Source: DATHWB01 sp040880725 (GTDB lineage: Bacteria > Actinomycetota > Acidimicrobiia > Spongiisociales > ZC4RG35). Taken from it: a DNA stretch of 43,371 bases. The translations under genes were made by a program, and so were the position numbers. The stretch spans positions 1 to 43,371 of the forward strand of contig JBBDHV010000009.1 of assembly GCA_040880725.1 (NCBI GenBank), written 5' to 3'. A model generated the notes under the pieces. The model was not told where the DNA came from. It did no database searches and was given only the letters and a program-made list of their open reading frames with translations. Position 1 is the first letter of the stretch; every line of letters starts with the position of its first letter. Shown here one piece after another: positions 16,413 through 24,531 of the stretch.

Positions 16413-17491
16413 AGCCAGCGACGTTTGCGACCGGCAGGCTGTTCGCTGCGAAGTTCCCCGAAGCGGCGGAGCAACTCCTCCTCCTCCGGGGACAGATCGT
16501 CGGGAACCTCCACGCCGACGACGACCGCCAGGTCTCCTCGCCCACGCCGCCCCAGACGCGCCATCCCCTGACCGGCCACGTGCGCAACCCAACCGGGCTG
16601 GGTTCCTGCGGGCACCTCCAACTGGGTGGACTCTCCGTCGACGAGCGGGATGTCAACGGTCGTTCCCAACGCAGCCTCGGCGATACCCACCGACGTGCGA
16701 TGGATGAGGTCATCGCCGTGACGTTCGAACAGTTCGTCGTCGAGCACCTGAATCTCGACGAACAGATCCCCGGCGCGTCCACCGCGTCCGGCCGCCTCAC
16801 CCTCGTGGTTCAGGCGCAGCCTCGTCCCGGTGGCAACGCCTGGTGGGATCTCCACCCGGACGCTGCGGTACTCCTGGCGGGTGCCGCGGCCCGCACACAC
16901 ATCGCAGGGGTCCTCGATGGTCGCACCACTCCCCCCGCAGGTGGCGCAGGTCGTGACCGACATCATCGTGCCGAGCAGGCCTCTGCGGGCGACGCGCTGG
17001 GCCCCCGTGCCTTGGCACGCATCGCAGGTCCGGCGATCGGTACCGGGCGTGGCCCCTGACCCGTCACAGGTCCCACAGGACACCGATGTACGGAACTTGA
17101 CGTCGACCGGGGTTCCGAAGGCAGCCTCAGCGAGGGCGACCTGCACCCTGGTGAGGACGTCCCGACCTCGCGGCGGGCCTGCGGCGGCTCCCGTCCCCCC
17201 GAAGAGGCCACCTTCACCGAAGACCGACCGGAGCAGATCGTCGAGACCACCGCCGCCAAAACCACCGAACAGGTCTTCGAGCGTGTCTCCCCTGTCATAG
17301 CGCGCCCGGCGTTGGGGATCGGAGAGCACCTCGTACGCCTCGGCGACTTCCCGAAACCGGGCCTCCGCGCCGGGATCGCCGGGATTCGAGTCGGGGTGGC
17401 TCTCGCGGGCGAGGCGCCGAAAGGCCTTTTTGATCTCCTCGGAGGGCGCGTCGCGGGCGACGCCGAGAGCGGCGTAGTAATCCTTGGCCAT
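16409..17491 (-). CDS. dnaJ: molecular chaperone DnaJ (type I, HrcA-linked)
   Basis: This 360-aa Hsp40 stimulates the DnaK ATPase. The J domain holds HPD (H32-D34), followed by a Gly/Phe-rich linker (FGGFGGGG, FGEGGLFGGTG). A zinc domain has four CxxCxGxG units (CGTCDGSG, CDACQGTG, CATCGGSG, CDVCAGRG), and the substrate-binding C-terminal domains follow. The stop codon TAG is formed by the CTAG end of the adjacent inverted-repeat element. It follows hrcA by seven bases; hrcA-dnaJ pairing marks it as the DnaJ2-type copy of actinobacteria, distinct from the dnaK-linked one. Confidence 0.95.
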   Translation of the reverse strand: MAKDYYAALGVARDAPSEEIKKAFRRLARESHPDSNPGDPGAEARFREVAEAYEVLSDPQRRARYDRGDTLEDLFGGFGGGGLDDLLRSVFGEGGLFGGTGAAAGPPRGRDVLTRVQVALAEAAFGTPVDVKFRTSVSCGTCDGSGATPGTDRRTCDACQGTGAQRVARRGLLGTMMSVTTCATCGGSGATIEDPCDVCAGRGTRQEYRSVRVEIPPGVATGTRLRLNHEGEAAGRGGRAGDLFVEIQVLDDELFERHGDDLIHRTSVGIAEAALGTTVDIPLVDGESTQLEVPAGTQPGWVAHVAGQGMARLGRRGRGDLAVVVGVEVPDDLSPEEEELLRRFGELRSEQPAGRKRRWL

Positions 17492-17498
17492 GATCCGC

Positions 17499-18509
17499 TC
17501 AGTCCGCCATCCGGTCGCCGAGTTCCCGACTGACGCCTTCCACTGCCGAGATCACCTTTCGGTAATCCATGCGCATGGGACCGATGACACCGACGCGGCC
17601 TTCGCCCGCAGCGATCTCATATCCGGTGGACACGACCGCCAGATCCATCTCGTCGGTGGAGAGTTCGTCTCCGATGCGGATGCTCGTCCCGTCCGCTCCA
17701 CCCAACATGGTGAGCAGCGTTGCCTCCCGCTCGAGTACCTCGAGCACGCGTTGCACCGTCGCCAGGTCGTCCCAGACGGTGGCCATTTGGCGCGTCCCGC
17801 CCACGTAGACGTCTGCGGTGCGTGCGGACGCCTCGCGGAGGGCGGCTTCGACGACGACGAGCGCGGAACGCACGGGGGCGGGGACATCCGCGGCGCGGAG
17901 ACCGAAGTCCCCCGTTGTGGTGATCTCCTTGCCGACCACCACCCTGGCCAGGACCTCTTCGGCACGTTCCAGTTCCTTCGTCGTCATCGGCTCCGGGAGG
18001 CGGCACAACTCCTGGGCGACACGCCCGGAGGCGGTGACGACGACGAGAAGGGCGGTCTTGGCTCCGGTCTGCACGAGGTGGGTGGCGCGGACGATCTCGC
18101 CGGTCGCTCCCGGACCGATCGCCACCGACGGGTATTGGGTGAGGTCGGTCAGCAGTTCGGTGGTCGCTTTGAGGAGGCGGCCGAGTTCGAGGTGCATCGA
18201 GGCGAAGAACTCGGTGATCCGCCGCTGGGCCGGCGTCTGCAACTTCGACGGGGCGAGATGGTCGACGTAGTACCGATAGGCGCGCGCCGTGGGCACACGC
18301 CCTGCAGACGTGTGCGGCTGCACCGCAAAGCCCTCGCGCTCCAGTGAAGCGAGTTCATTGCGGATCGTCGCGCCGGAGACGGTGAGCCCGGTCGACTCGA
18401 GAACTGTCTTGGAACTGACGGGCTCTCCCGTCCGGATGTGTTCTTCGACCAGTGCCTTCAATACCTCGTCGCGACGTTCGTCCCGGTCGTCGGTCTGTCG
18501 ATCGTCCAT
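17499..18509 (-). CDS. hrcA: heat-inducible transcription repressor HrcA
   Basis: This 336-aa repressor binds CIRCE operators and controls groE/dnaJ-class heat-shock genes. The winged-helix N-terminus reads RRDEVLKALVEEHIRTGEPV with SGATIRNELASLEREG and HTSAGRVPTARAYRYYVD, all typical. The C-terminal GAF-like domain ends IGPMRMDYRKVISAVEGVS. The ATG lies 12 bases after a CIRCE-like sequence, indicating autoregulation. Directly downstream is dnaJ. Confidence 0.95.
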   Translation of the reverse strand: MDDRQTDDRDERRDEVLKALVEEHIRTGEPVSSKTVLESTGLTVSGATIRNELASLEREGFAVQPHTSAGRVPTARAYRYYVDHLAPSKLQTPAQRRITEFFASMHLELGRLLKATTELLTDLTQYPSVAIGPGATGEIVRATHLVQTGAKTALLVVVTASGRVAQELCRLPEPMTTKELERAEEVLARVVVGKEITTTGDFGLRAADVPAPVRSALVVVEAALREASARTADVYVGGTRQMATVWDDLATVQRVLEVLEREATLLTMLGGADGTSIRIGDELSTDEMDLAVVSTGYEIAAGEGRVGVIGPMRMDYRKVISAVEGVSRELGDRMAD

Positions 18510-18521
18510 GAACCCCGGAAT

Positions 18522-18548
18522 TTAGCACTCTCCCCCTGCGACTGACAG
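18522..18548 (-). promoter_or_regulatory. CIRCE-like HrcA operator
   Basis: On the minus strand CTGTCAGTC is followed by exactly nine bases and then GAGTGCTAA. The right half is a perfect CIRCE half-site. The left half matches the common actinobacterial form CTGGCACTC at seven of nine positions. A TAAATT -10-like box overlaps the right half, so bound HrcA would block the hrcA-dnaJ promoter. Confidence 0.78.
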
Positions 18549-18559
18549 CCCGTCCCCAC

Positions 18560-19714
18560 TCACAGTGGCGGATCGAGGCCAACGACGGCGCGCAGGACTT
18601 CGTCGGTGAACAGCGGGCGCGCCACCACGAGACGGTCGTCGTCCACCTCGATCACGCCGAACTCTGCCAGGCGCCTTCCGTCTTCACTCGCGATCAGTGC
18701 CTTCCCACCCTCGCCCAGTTCCACCCCGGACGACCGGCGCAGCCCGACGAAGAGGCGCTCCTGTTCCCGTGCCCAGCCATCCACCGCGTCAGACGACTGC
18801 ACCGGTCCGAGACCGCGCTCGACGCGATCGATGTAGGTGTCGAGCCGTCGGACGTTCACGGTCCTCACGCCATTTCTGTATCCATGCGCCCCGACGCCGA
18901 ACGCCAGATACTCGGCGTGTGCCCACACGGCGGCGTTGTAGCGGCAGTGGTGACCCGGGAGCGCGTGATTCGACACCTCGTACCGTTCGTAGCCCGCGGC
19001 GGCGAGCAACTCGGTCGCCATCTCCCAACGGTCGGCCTGGGCGTCGGGGTCAGGCTCTTCTGCCCCCCGGCGCACCTGTTTCCAGAGCACCGTTCCCGGC
19101 TCCACGGTGAGCGAGTAGGTGGACACATGGTGGGGACCCAGCGCGACGGCGGTCGACAGGCTCTGGCTCCACGAGTCGTCGGTCTCTGCCGGCGACCCGA
19201 AGATCAGATCGACCGACACCGACGAGAACCCGGACTGCAGCGCCATCTCCACGGCGCGCACCGCTCCCCTGCGATCATGCATCCTCCCCAAGTCGCCGAG
19301 CACCCGATCGTCGAAGGACTGCACGCCGAGGGAGATCCGGTTGAAACCGGCCGCGACCAACCGTTCTCCCGTTCCGGCTTCGAGATCCTCGGGGTTCGCC
19401 TCCAACGTCACCTCTGCGCCGGGCGCCAGCCCGTGGTGGGTCCGGACCCGGTCGAGCACGCCCGCCAGTCGCTCCGGCCCGATCCGGCTCGGAGTTCCGC
19501 CGCCGACGAAGACCGCATCGAACGGGCGCCACCCGGGAGTGGACGCAATGTCGGTCCCCAGCGCATCGAGGTAGCGGTCGGTCACATCGTCTCTGCCGGC
19601 GACAACCGTGAAGTCGCAATAGGGACAGACTCGGGCGCAGAACGGAATGTGAACGTATGCCGAGGCGATGTCGGCTGCCGCATCGACCGCGGCAGCCGAC
19701 GCCGCCGAGATCAC
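18560..19714 (-). CDS. hemW: radical SAM heme chaperone HemW
   Basis: This 384-aa radical SAM protein is of the HemW (formerly HemN-like) family and is thought to carry heme to target enzymes. The cluster motif is CARVCPYC (C26, C30, C33) preceded by YVHIPF. VGGGTPS, LEANPEDL, ISLGVQSFDD and the GYERYEVSNHALPG stretch are typical. It lacks the features that make true HemN a coproporphyrinogen dehydrogenase. The GTG start overlaps the lepA stop by four bases, an order (lepA-hemW-hrcA-dnaJ) found in many Gram-positive bacteria. Confidence 0.93.
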   Translation of the reverse strand: MISAASAAAVDAAADIASAYVHIPFCARVCPYCDFTVVAGRDDVTDRYLDALGTDIASTPGWRPFDAVFVGGGTPSRIGPERLAGVLDRVRTHHGLAPGAEVTLEANPEDLEAGTGERLVAAGFNRISLGVQSFDDRVLGDLGRMHDRRGAVRAVEMALQSGFSSVSVDLIFGSPAETDDSWSQSLSTAVALGPHHVSTYSLTVEPGTVLWKQVRRGAEEPDPDAQADRWEMATELLAAAGYERYEVSNHALPGHHCRYNAAVWAHAEYLAFGVGAHGYRNGVRTVNVRRLDTYIDRVERGLGPVQSSDAVDGWAREQERLFVGLRRSSGVELGEGGKALIASEDGRRLAEFGVIEVDDDRLVVARPLFTDEVLRAVVGLDPPL

Positions 19715-21513
19715 TGGTCGACCTGAAGTGCCGCGACGAAGGCCTCCTGGGGGACTTCGACGGATCCCACCATCTTCATCCTCTTCTTGCCTTCCTTCTG
19801 CTTCTCCAACAGCTTGCGCTTGCGGCTGATGTCACCGCCGTAGCACTTGGCCGTGACATCCTTGCGTCGAGCCTTCACCGTCTCGCGCGAGATGATGCGG
19901 CTCCCGATCGCGGCCTGAATCGGGATGTCGAACATCTGGCGCGGAATCAGTTCCTTCAGGCGTTCGACCATCATCTTCCCGTAGTCCTGAGCCTTGTCCC
20001 GATGGACGATCGAGGAAAATGCGTCGACCGCGGCGCCATTCAGGAGCACATCGACTTTGACGAGGTCCGAGGGGGCGTACCCGTCCGGCTCATAGTCGAG
20101 CGAGGCGTAACCCTTGGTGCGTGACTTCAAGTTGTCGTAGAAGTCGAGGACGATCTCGGCGAGCGGGATCCGGTAGGTCATCTCGACCCGCTCCGGACTG
20201 AGATAGGTCATCGAACCCATCACACCGCGTCGGTTCGTGACCAGTTCCATGATCGTGCCGATGAACTCGGCCGGACTGAGGATCATTGCTCGAATGTACG
20301 GCTCGGACACGGTCTGAATCCCCGAGGGATCGGGCAGATCCTGCGGCGACCGGACCTCGATCTCCGAGCCATCCGTGAGCACGACCTCATAGGCCACCGA
20401 AGGAGCGGTTGCCACGAGATCGAGGTCGTACTCGCGCTCGAGGCGCTCTCGCACGATCTCCATGTGCAGCAACCCCAGAAATCCGGTGCGGAAGCCGAAT
20501 CCGAGCGCCTTCGACGTTTCGGGTTCGTACACGAGCGACGAGTCGTTCAGCCGGAGCTTGTCGAGCGCCTCGCGCAGATCTTCGAAATCGTCGCCGTCGG
20601 TGGGAAAGATGCCGGAGAACACCATGGGTTTCGGCTCGTCATACCCCGGGAGCGGCGACGTGGCCGGGTCTCTCACCGCGGTGATCGTGTCGCCCACCTT
20701 GATGCGATCGATCTCCTTTTCTCCCGTGATGAGGTATCCGACCTCACCCGGTCCGAGGGTGTCCACGGGAGTCGCCTTCGGTGTCAGCACTCCCAGTTCC
20801 GAGACGCCGTGGTCGTCCCCGGTCGCCATGAAGCGAACCTGTTGTCCTCTCGACATCCGCCCATCGACGATGCGGATCGAACAGACGACCCCCCGGTAGG
20901 CGTCGAAGTGCGAGTCGAAAACGAGCGCCCGGAGGGGCGCAGTCACCTCGCCTGCCGGTGGCGGTACGTCGCGGACGAGCCGTTCGAACAGTTCCTCGAC
21001 ACCGTCGCCGGTCTTCGCCGAGATGCGCAGCACGTCGTCTGGCTCACCGCCGAGGATGTTGACCAGCTCACCGGCCACCCGGTCGGGGTCTGCTGCAGGC
21101 AGATCGATCTTGTTCAGGGCGGGGACGATCTCGAGGCCCGCCTCGATGGCGAGGTAGGCGTTGGCGAGAGTCTGCGCCTGCACCCCCTGGGCGGCGTCGG
21201 CCAACAGCAACGCCCCTTCACACGCGGCGAGCGAACGGGAGACCTCATAGGAGAAGTCGACGTGACCCGGGGTGTCGATCAGGTGGATGGTGTAGTCGAG
21301 CCCGTCCCGGGCGCGATAGGTGAGGCGGACGTTGTTGGCCTTGATGGTGATGCCGCGCTCGCGCTCGAGGTCCATCGTGTCGAGGACCTGGTCGCGCATC
21401 TCGCGCTCGGTGATCGCCCCGGTGCGTTCCAATAGGCGATCGGCCAGGGTCGACTTTCCGTGGTCGATGTGGGCGATGATGCTGAAGTTACGAATGCGCG
21501 ACTGATCGATCAT
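19711..21513 (-). CDS. lepA: elongation factor 4 (LepA)
   Basis: This 600-aa translational GTPase back-translocates or remodels stalled ribosomes. The G motifs are AHIDHGKST, DTPGHVDF and NKIDLP. EF-G-like domains II, III and V follow, and the LepA-specific C-terminal domain shows KVDVLLNGAAVDAFSSIVHR and RRKDVTAKCYGGDISRKRKL. The ATG giving MIDQSRIRNFSIIAHIDHG is the family start; no Shine-Dalgarno sequence precedes it. TACAAT (21546-21551 on the minus strand) would start transcription about 25 bases upstream. The gene diverges from rpsT. Confidence 0.96.
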   Translation of the reverse strand: MIDQSRIRNFSIIAHIDHGKSTLADRLLERTGAITEREMRDQVLDTMDLERERGITIKANNVRLTYRARDGLDYTIHLIDTPGHVDFSYEVSRSLAACEGALLLADAAQGVQAQTLANAYLAIEAGLEIVPALNKIDLPAADPDRVAGELVNILGGEPDDVLRISAKTGDGVEELFERLVRDVPPPAGEVTAPLRALVFDSHFDAYRGVVCSIRIVDGRMSRGQQVRFMATGDDHGVSELGVLTPKATPVDTLGPGEVGYLITGEKEIDRIKVGDTITAVRDPATSPLPGYDEPKPMVFSGIFPTDGDDFEDLREALDKLRLNDSSLVYEPETSKALGFGFRTGFLGLLHMEIVRERLEREYDLDLVATAPSVAYEVVLTDGSEIEVRSPQDLPDPSGIQTVSEPYIRAMILSPAEFIGTIMELVTNRRGVMGSMTYLSPERVEMTYRIPLAEIVLDFYDNLKSRTKGYASLDYEPDGYAPSDLVKVDVLLNGAAVDAFSSIVHRDKAQDYGKMMVERLKELIPRQMFDIPIQAAIGSRIISRETVKARRKDVTAKCYGGDISRKRKLLEKQKEGKKRMKMVGSVEVPQEAFVAALQVDQ

Positions 21514-21545
21514 GAGAAGGGTGGACCGCAGGACGGCCTTGCGAG

Positions 21546-21576
21546 ATTGTACCGGCACTCGCGGCCCTGGTAGATT
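21546..21576. promoter_or_regulatory. overlapping divergent promoters of lepA (-) and rpsT (+)
   Basis: For rpsT, TTGTAC (21547-21552), an 18-base spacer and TAGATT (21571-21576) form a plausible promoter, giving a leader of about 115 bases. For lepA, the minus strand reads TACAAT over 21546-21551, a five-of-six -10 box. The same ATTGTAC bases thus serve both directions, so the two promoters probably compete. Confidence 0.5.
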
Positions 21577-21700
21577 GGTGCTCCGGCAGCGACTCGTCGT
21601 CGCCTGCCCAGTCTCTGGACGGAGACCACAACGATCGGCATCCACCCGATGGCCGGCCGGGCCCGTCCTTCGGACCACGAGATCTCGAAGAGGAACCTTC

Positions 21701-21952
21701 ATGGCCAACATCAAGTCACAGATCAAGCGCAATCGTCAGAACGAGATTCTTCGCCAGCGCAACAAGGCTGTCCGTTCGGAGTTGAAGACCCGCGAAAAGC
21801 AGGCTGTCAACGCCGAAGAGGACAACGCCGAAGATGCGCTCCGTCTGGCGCAGAAGCGCATCGACGAGGCAGTCACCAAGGGCGTGCTCCACAAGCGCAC
21901 TGCAGCTCGGAAGAAGTCGCGACTCGCCAAGCGCGTCGCCGCTGCTGACTGA
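21701..21952 (+). CDS. rpsT: 30S ribosomal protein S20
   Basis: This 83-aa protein is very basic and wholly helical. It has MANIKSQIKRNRQNEILRQR at the start and LHKRTAARKKSRLAKRV at the end, standard for S20, which binds 16S rRNA early in assembly. AAGAGGAA lies about six bases before the ATG and fixes the start. A leader of roughly 115 bases contains a small GTCC-TTC-GGAC hairpin near 21666-21676, whose role is unknown. The rpsT-holA neighbourhood is common, with holA on the opposite strand. Confidence 0.97.
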   Translation: MANIKSQIKRNRQNEILRQRNKAVRSELKTREKQAVNAEEDNAEDALRLAQKRIDEAVTKGVLHKRTAARKKSRLAKRVAAAD

Positions 21953-21963
21953 CGATCCCCACG

Positions 21964-21984
21964 TGGCAGGTCAGCGACCTGCCA
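21964..21984. terminator. perfect 9-bp stem hairpin between rpsT and holA
   Basis: TGGCAGGTC and GACCTGCCA form a perfect nine-bp stem with an AGC loop. It begins 12 bases after the rpsT stop and contains the holA stop codon. It is symmetrical and so could end transcripts from both sides, although no T-tract follows in either direction. Confidence 0.65.
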
Positions 21985-22951
21985 TCCAGCGCGACATCGC
22001 AACCGTGAGCCGTTCCATCGTGATGCGGTGCATCGGCTCGGGTGCCGACTTCAGGATCCGGTCCGCCCGCACCAGCGCATCGACCGCCGATCGGAGGCTC
22101 GAGTCTTTCGTCCGCGCCCGGTGCCGCCACAGGAACTCGATCGACCGGTCATTGCTGCGAGCACCCATCCGCTCCCGGAACTCTTCGATGCTCGACGATG
22201 ACAGGGCCAGCGCCCGGCGTCGCACCTCACTCTCCAGCGCGCTGAGCAACACCAGCGGGTGCGTGTGGGTCAGTAGATCGCCGAGCCGACGGAGCGCCTC
22301 GCCGGCTTCGCCCCGGGTGACCGCATCGGTGTACAGCCACGTCGGCTCATTCGGCCGGTTCCGAAATCGATCCTTGATGAGCTCAGCGGTGATCTTCTCC
22401 CCCGCCTCCGCCAGCTGATCGAGGGCCTGGCCCAACGACGCCGTATCGGTTCCGAAGCGCTGCACGAGCGCGTCGGTGCCCGCACCGTCGATTCCCAGAC
22501 CCCGGCTCTTGACTTCGTCGACCAGCCAGGACTGACTGTCGCGTTCGCGCATCTTCTTGATCGAGACGACCTCACCGCGAGCCTTCAAGACCTTGGCGAA
22601 CACCGCGGGAACCGCGCCCGACGAGACGACGACCAGCGCCACTGCGTCCACGTCCATGGTCTCCACGAGCTCAGCGAGAACCGCCGCTTCGTCGGCATTG
22701 AGTTGGTTGGCGTCCACGATCTCGAGACCGGAGACCCCGCCGAACAACGATGCCGACTGCAGCACCGGGATGGCCGGCTCGACCTCGTTGCGGAGCTGAC
22801 CCGAGCCGTCTTCTCCTCCGCCCCGCCCCGGGACGTCCACCCGCACCACCTCGTCGACGCCGGCGTCGGCGAGGAACTGCCGGGCTTTGGTCAACATGAG
22901 GTCGCGCTCTCCCGGACCTGCGTTGGAAGGACCGGAGACGTGGAGGATCAC
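21971..22951 (-). CDS. holA: DNA polymerase III delta subunit
   Basis: This protein is about 326 aa long. The delta subunit of the clamp loader opens the beta clamp. The features are ILHVSGPSNAGPGERDLMLTK at the N-terminus, the central LFGGVSGLEIVDANQL and LVVVSSGAVPAVFAK, and the C-terminal helical collar (PLVLLSALESEVRR, SIEFLWRHRARTKDSSLRSA). The nucleotide-binding residues are degenerate, as expected for delta. The GTG start before ILHVSG is preferred; an upstream in-frame ATG would add 14 residues. Confidence 0.88.
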   Translation of the reverse strand: MILHVSGPSNAGPGERDLMLTKARQFLADAGVDEVVRVDVPGRGGGEDGSGQLRNEVEPAIPVLQSASLFGGVSGLEIVDANQLNADEAAVLAELVETMDVDAVALVVVSSGAVPAVFAKVLKARGEVVSIKKMRERDSQSWLVDEVKSRGLGIDGAGTDALVQRFGTDTASLGQALDQLAEAGEKITAELIKDRFRNRPNEPTWLYTDAVTRGEAGEALRRLGDLLTHTHPLVLLSALESEVRRRALALSSSSIEEFRERMGARSNDRSIEFLWRHRARTKDSSLRSAVDALVRADRILKSAPEPMHRITMERLTVAMSRWMAGR

Positions 22952-23025
22952 TCGCCGAGCGTACCGCTCCGGTGTGAAGTCACGGCCCGGCAATCCCGAG
23001 GACGACCCGGCGAGCGAACTGGCCA

Positions 23026-23070
23026 GTGTGAATCGTGGCTGTGTGAATCGTGGCTGTGAGAATCGTGGCT
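23026..23070. repeat. three tandem copies of a 15-bp unit
   Basis: GTGTGAATCGTGGCT occurs twice exactly and a third time as GTGAGAATCGTGGCT, head to tail. The array lies 75 bases upstream of the holA start (minus strand). The unit length is a multiple of three but no supported gene covers it. It may be a regulator-binding array or a replication-slippage product. Confidence 0.85.
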
Positions 23071-23076
23071 ATCGAA

Positions 23077-23150
23077 GAAGCCGCGGATTGGGCGAGCTCG
23101 CGAGCCCCATCCGTGGGCTTCCCGCCCGAAAGCGAAGCTTTTTCGGGCGG
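23077..23150. repeat. REP-like double hairpin
   Basis: Two adjacent hairpins lie between holA and the next gene. The first (23077-23121) pairs GAAGCCGCGGAT with ATCCGTGGGCTTC and GGG with CCC around CGAGCTCGCGAG, with one bulge. The second (23122-23150) pairs CCGCCCGAAAGC with GCTTTTTCGGGCGG around a GAA loop, with two extra T. This is typical of an intergenic palindromic repeat. A similar half-site lies at 39569-39597. Bases 23151-23214 hold no gene that I can see. Confidence 0.65.
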
Positions 23151-23214
23151 AACAGAGAAACAGTCGGCGAAGCCGGCCCGCCTATCCGCTGACTCTGTGA
23201 GACATCCCCGGGGT

Positions 23215-23670
23215 TCACGGGCCGACGAGGAGCGAACCGCCGAACTCGGTGACACCGGCCGGGAGCGTCAACGACACTCGGCTCTCCTCGGTCGACCCCG
23301 CGTCGATTCGACCGATGTCCACCGGCACCCGGACACCGACGACGTCGATTTCCACGGTGCCGAACCAGTCGTTCTCGGATTGGTTGTCGACGCTGACGAC
23401 CACATCGATGTCGGCAGAGTCGGACGGTCCTGCGCTGATCTGGACCGCCAAGCCGCCGCACAGCGTTGGCTCCTCACCGGCGGTGATCACAGACGACCCT
23501 GTGACGATCGGCTCTTCGTCCTCAAGGAGAATCACCTGGAACGGGGTGTCCACCCGTTCGGTGCAGCTGAGCACATGCGTCAAGCCCCGAAGACTGGATT
23601 GGGTGACCGGGATCAGGAAGACGACGAAGAGTGCGACGAGCGCGAGACGGGAACGGAGGAGGGCGGGCAC
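23215..23670 (-). CDS. uncharacterised single-span membrane protein
   Basis: This 151-aa protein has one N-terminal membrane helix (about residues 7-24, RLALVALFVVFLIPVTQ) and an exported beta-rich domain. That domain contains two Cys residues (VLSCTERVDTPFQ and PTLCGGLAVQIS) that could form a disulphide. The C-terminus resembles an immunoglobulin-like fold (VVSVDNQSENDWFGTVEIDV). I do not recognise the family. On the minus strand TTGACA, a 17-base spacer, GACACT and seven bases lead to this GTG, suggesting a leaderless start; a TTG 12 codons upstream is an alternative. It diverges from the GGDEF-like gene. Confidence 0.7.
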   Translation of the reverse strand: MPALLRSRLALVALFVVFLIPVTQSSLRGLTHVLSCTERVDTPFQVILLEDEEPIVTGSSVITAGEEPTLCGGLAVQISAGPSDSADIDVVVSVDNQSENDWFGTVEIDVVGVRVPVDIGRIDAGSTEESRVSLTLPAGVTEFGGSLLVGP

Positions 23671-23736
23671 GAACAGCAGTGTCGGCGTCCGGATGATCCA
23701 TGTCAACGACCGACACCGCGCGTACACTCGCCGCCG

Positions 23737-24531
23737 ATGGCAACTCCTCGAACAATGACTGTCCGCCGTGCGCGCGACATCACGCTGCTGGTCGGCCTCC
23801 TCCTCATCGGTCTCGTCACCCTGACGATGGTCCTGCGCGATGTCGACCCGGTGGAGATCACCGCGACCGTGGCATTCGCTCCCGTGTTCGTGGCGTTCCT
23901 CTTCTTCGGTCCGAAGTTGGGGCTTGCGACAGGAGTGCTGGCAGCGGCCGGCTACGTCGCAATGCGGTGGTCCGCGATCTCGGTCGTCGGACTGGGGCCC
24001 TTGTTCGGCATGATCTCGTCGCGCGTCATCGGCTACATCGTCTTCGGCGGCGTCGGCGGGTGGGCGGCAGGACAGTTGCAGGCCGCCATCGACAAACTCG
24101 AACTCCACGACGAGATCGACGACGCGACCGGACTCGGCAACGCTCGAGCGGCAGTGAGTGCGATCGACACCGAGCGTGCCCGGGCGGAACGCTACGAAAA
24201 GGTCGTCTCCGTGATTCACTGCTCCTTCGACCTGCCCGAGGTGGTCAGCGACAAGATCGTGGCCGCGACACTCCGGCAGCTGGGGGCAGCCATCGCCCAC
24301 AGCGTCAGAGCGTCCGATCACGCAGCCCACGTCGACGACGAAGGTGGGCGCCACCGCCTCGTGATCATCCTCCCGGAAACCGGAGCGGTCGGAGCCGAAA
24401 CCGTCGCCACCAACCTCGACCGCGAGGTGCGCGCTCGAATCGGGACATCGACGGATGTCGCGGTGATGACCATTCCCGGCGACGAAGACCGGATCGACGG
24501 CCTCCTCGAGTCACTCGCTCCCTTGGTCTGA
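23737..24531 (+). CDS. membrane protein with degenerate GGDEF-like domain
   Basis: This protein of about 264 aa has four predicted membrane helices (roughly residues 14-34, 43-61, 64-82 and 88-113). A cytoplasmic domain follows whose start (DEIDDATGLGNARAAVSAID) matches the GGDEF-domain entry motif DxLTGLxN. Where GGDEF is expected there is GGRHR followed by LVIILPETG, so the catalytic residues are missing and diguanylate cyclase activity is unlikely. It could be a c-di-GMP or GTP sensor. The ATG is preceded by TACACT at eight bases; a second ATG six codons later is possible. The last 167 bases overlap comEC on the other strand. Confidence 0.8.
   Translation: MATPRTMTVRRARDITLLVGLLLIGLVTLTMVLRDVDPVEITATVAFAPVFVAFLFFGPKLGLATGVLAAAGYVAMRWSAISVVGLGPLFGMISSRVIGYIVFGGVGGWAAGQLQAAIDKLELHDEIDDATGLGNARAAVSAIDTERARAERYEKVVSVIHCSFDLPEVVSDKIVAATLRQLGAAIAHSVRASDHAAHVDDEGGRHRLVIILPETGAVGAETVATNLDREVRARIGTSTDVAVMTIPGDEDRIDGLLESLAPLV

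Noticed and set aside
23737..24531. Calling the GGDEF-like protein a diguanylate cyclase
   Set aside because: The GGDEF signature reads GGRHR and the metal-binding residues are absent, so enzyme activity is not supported.
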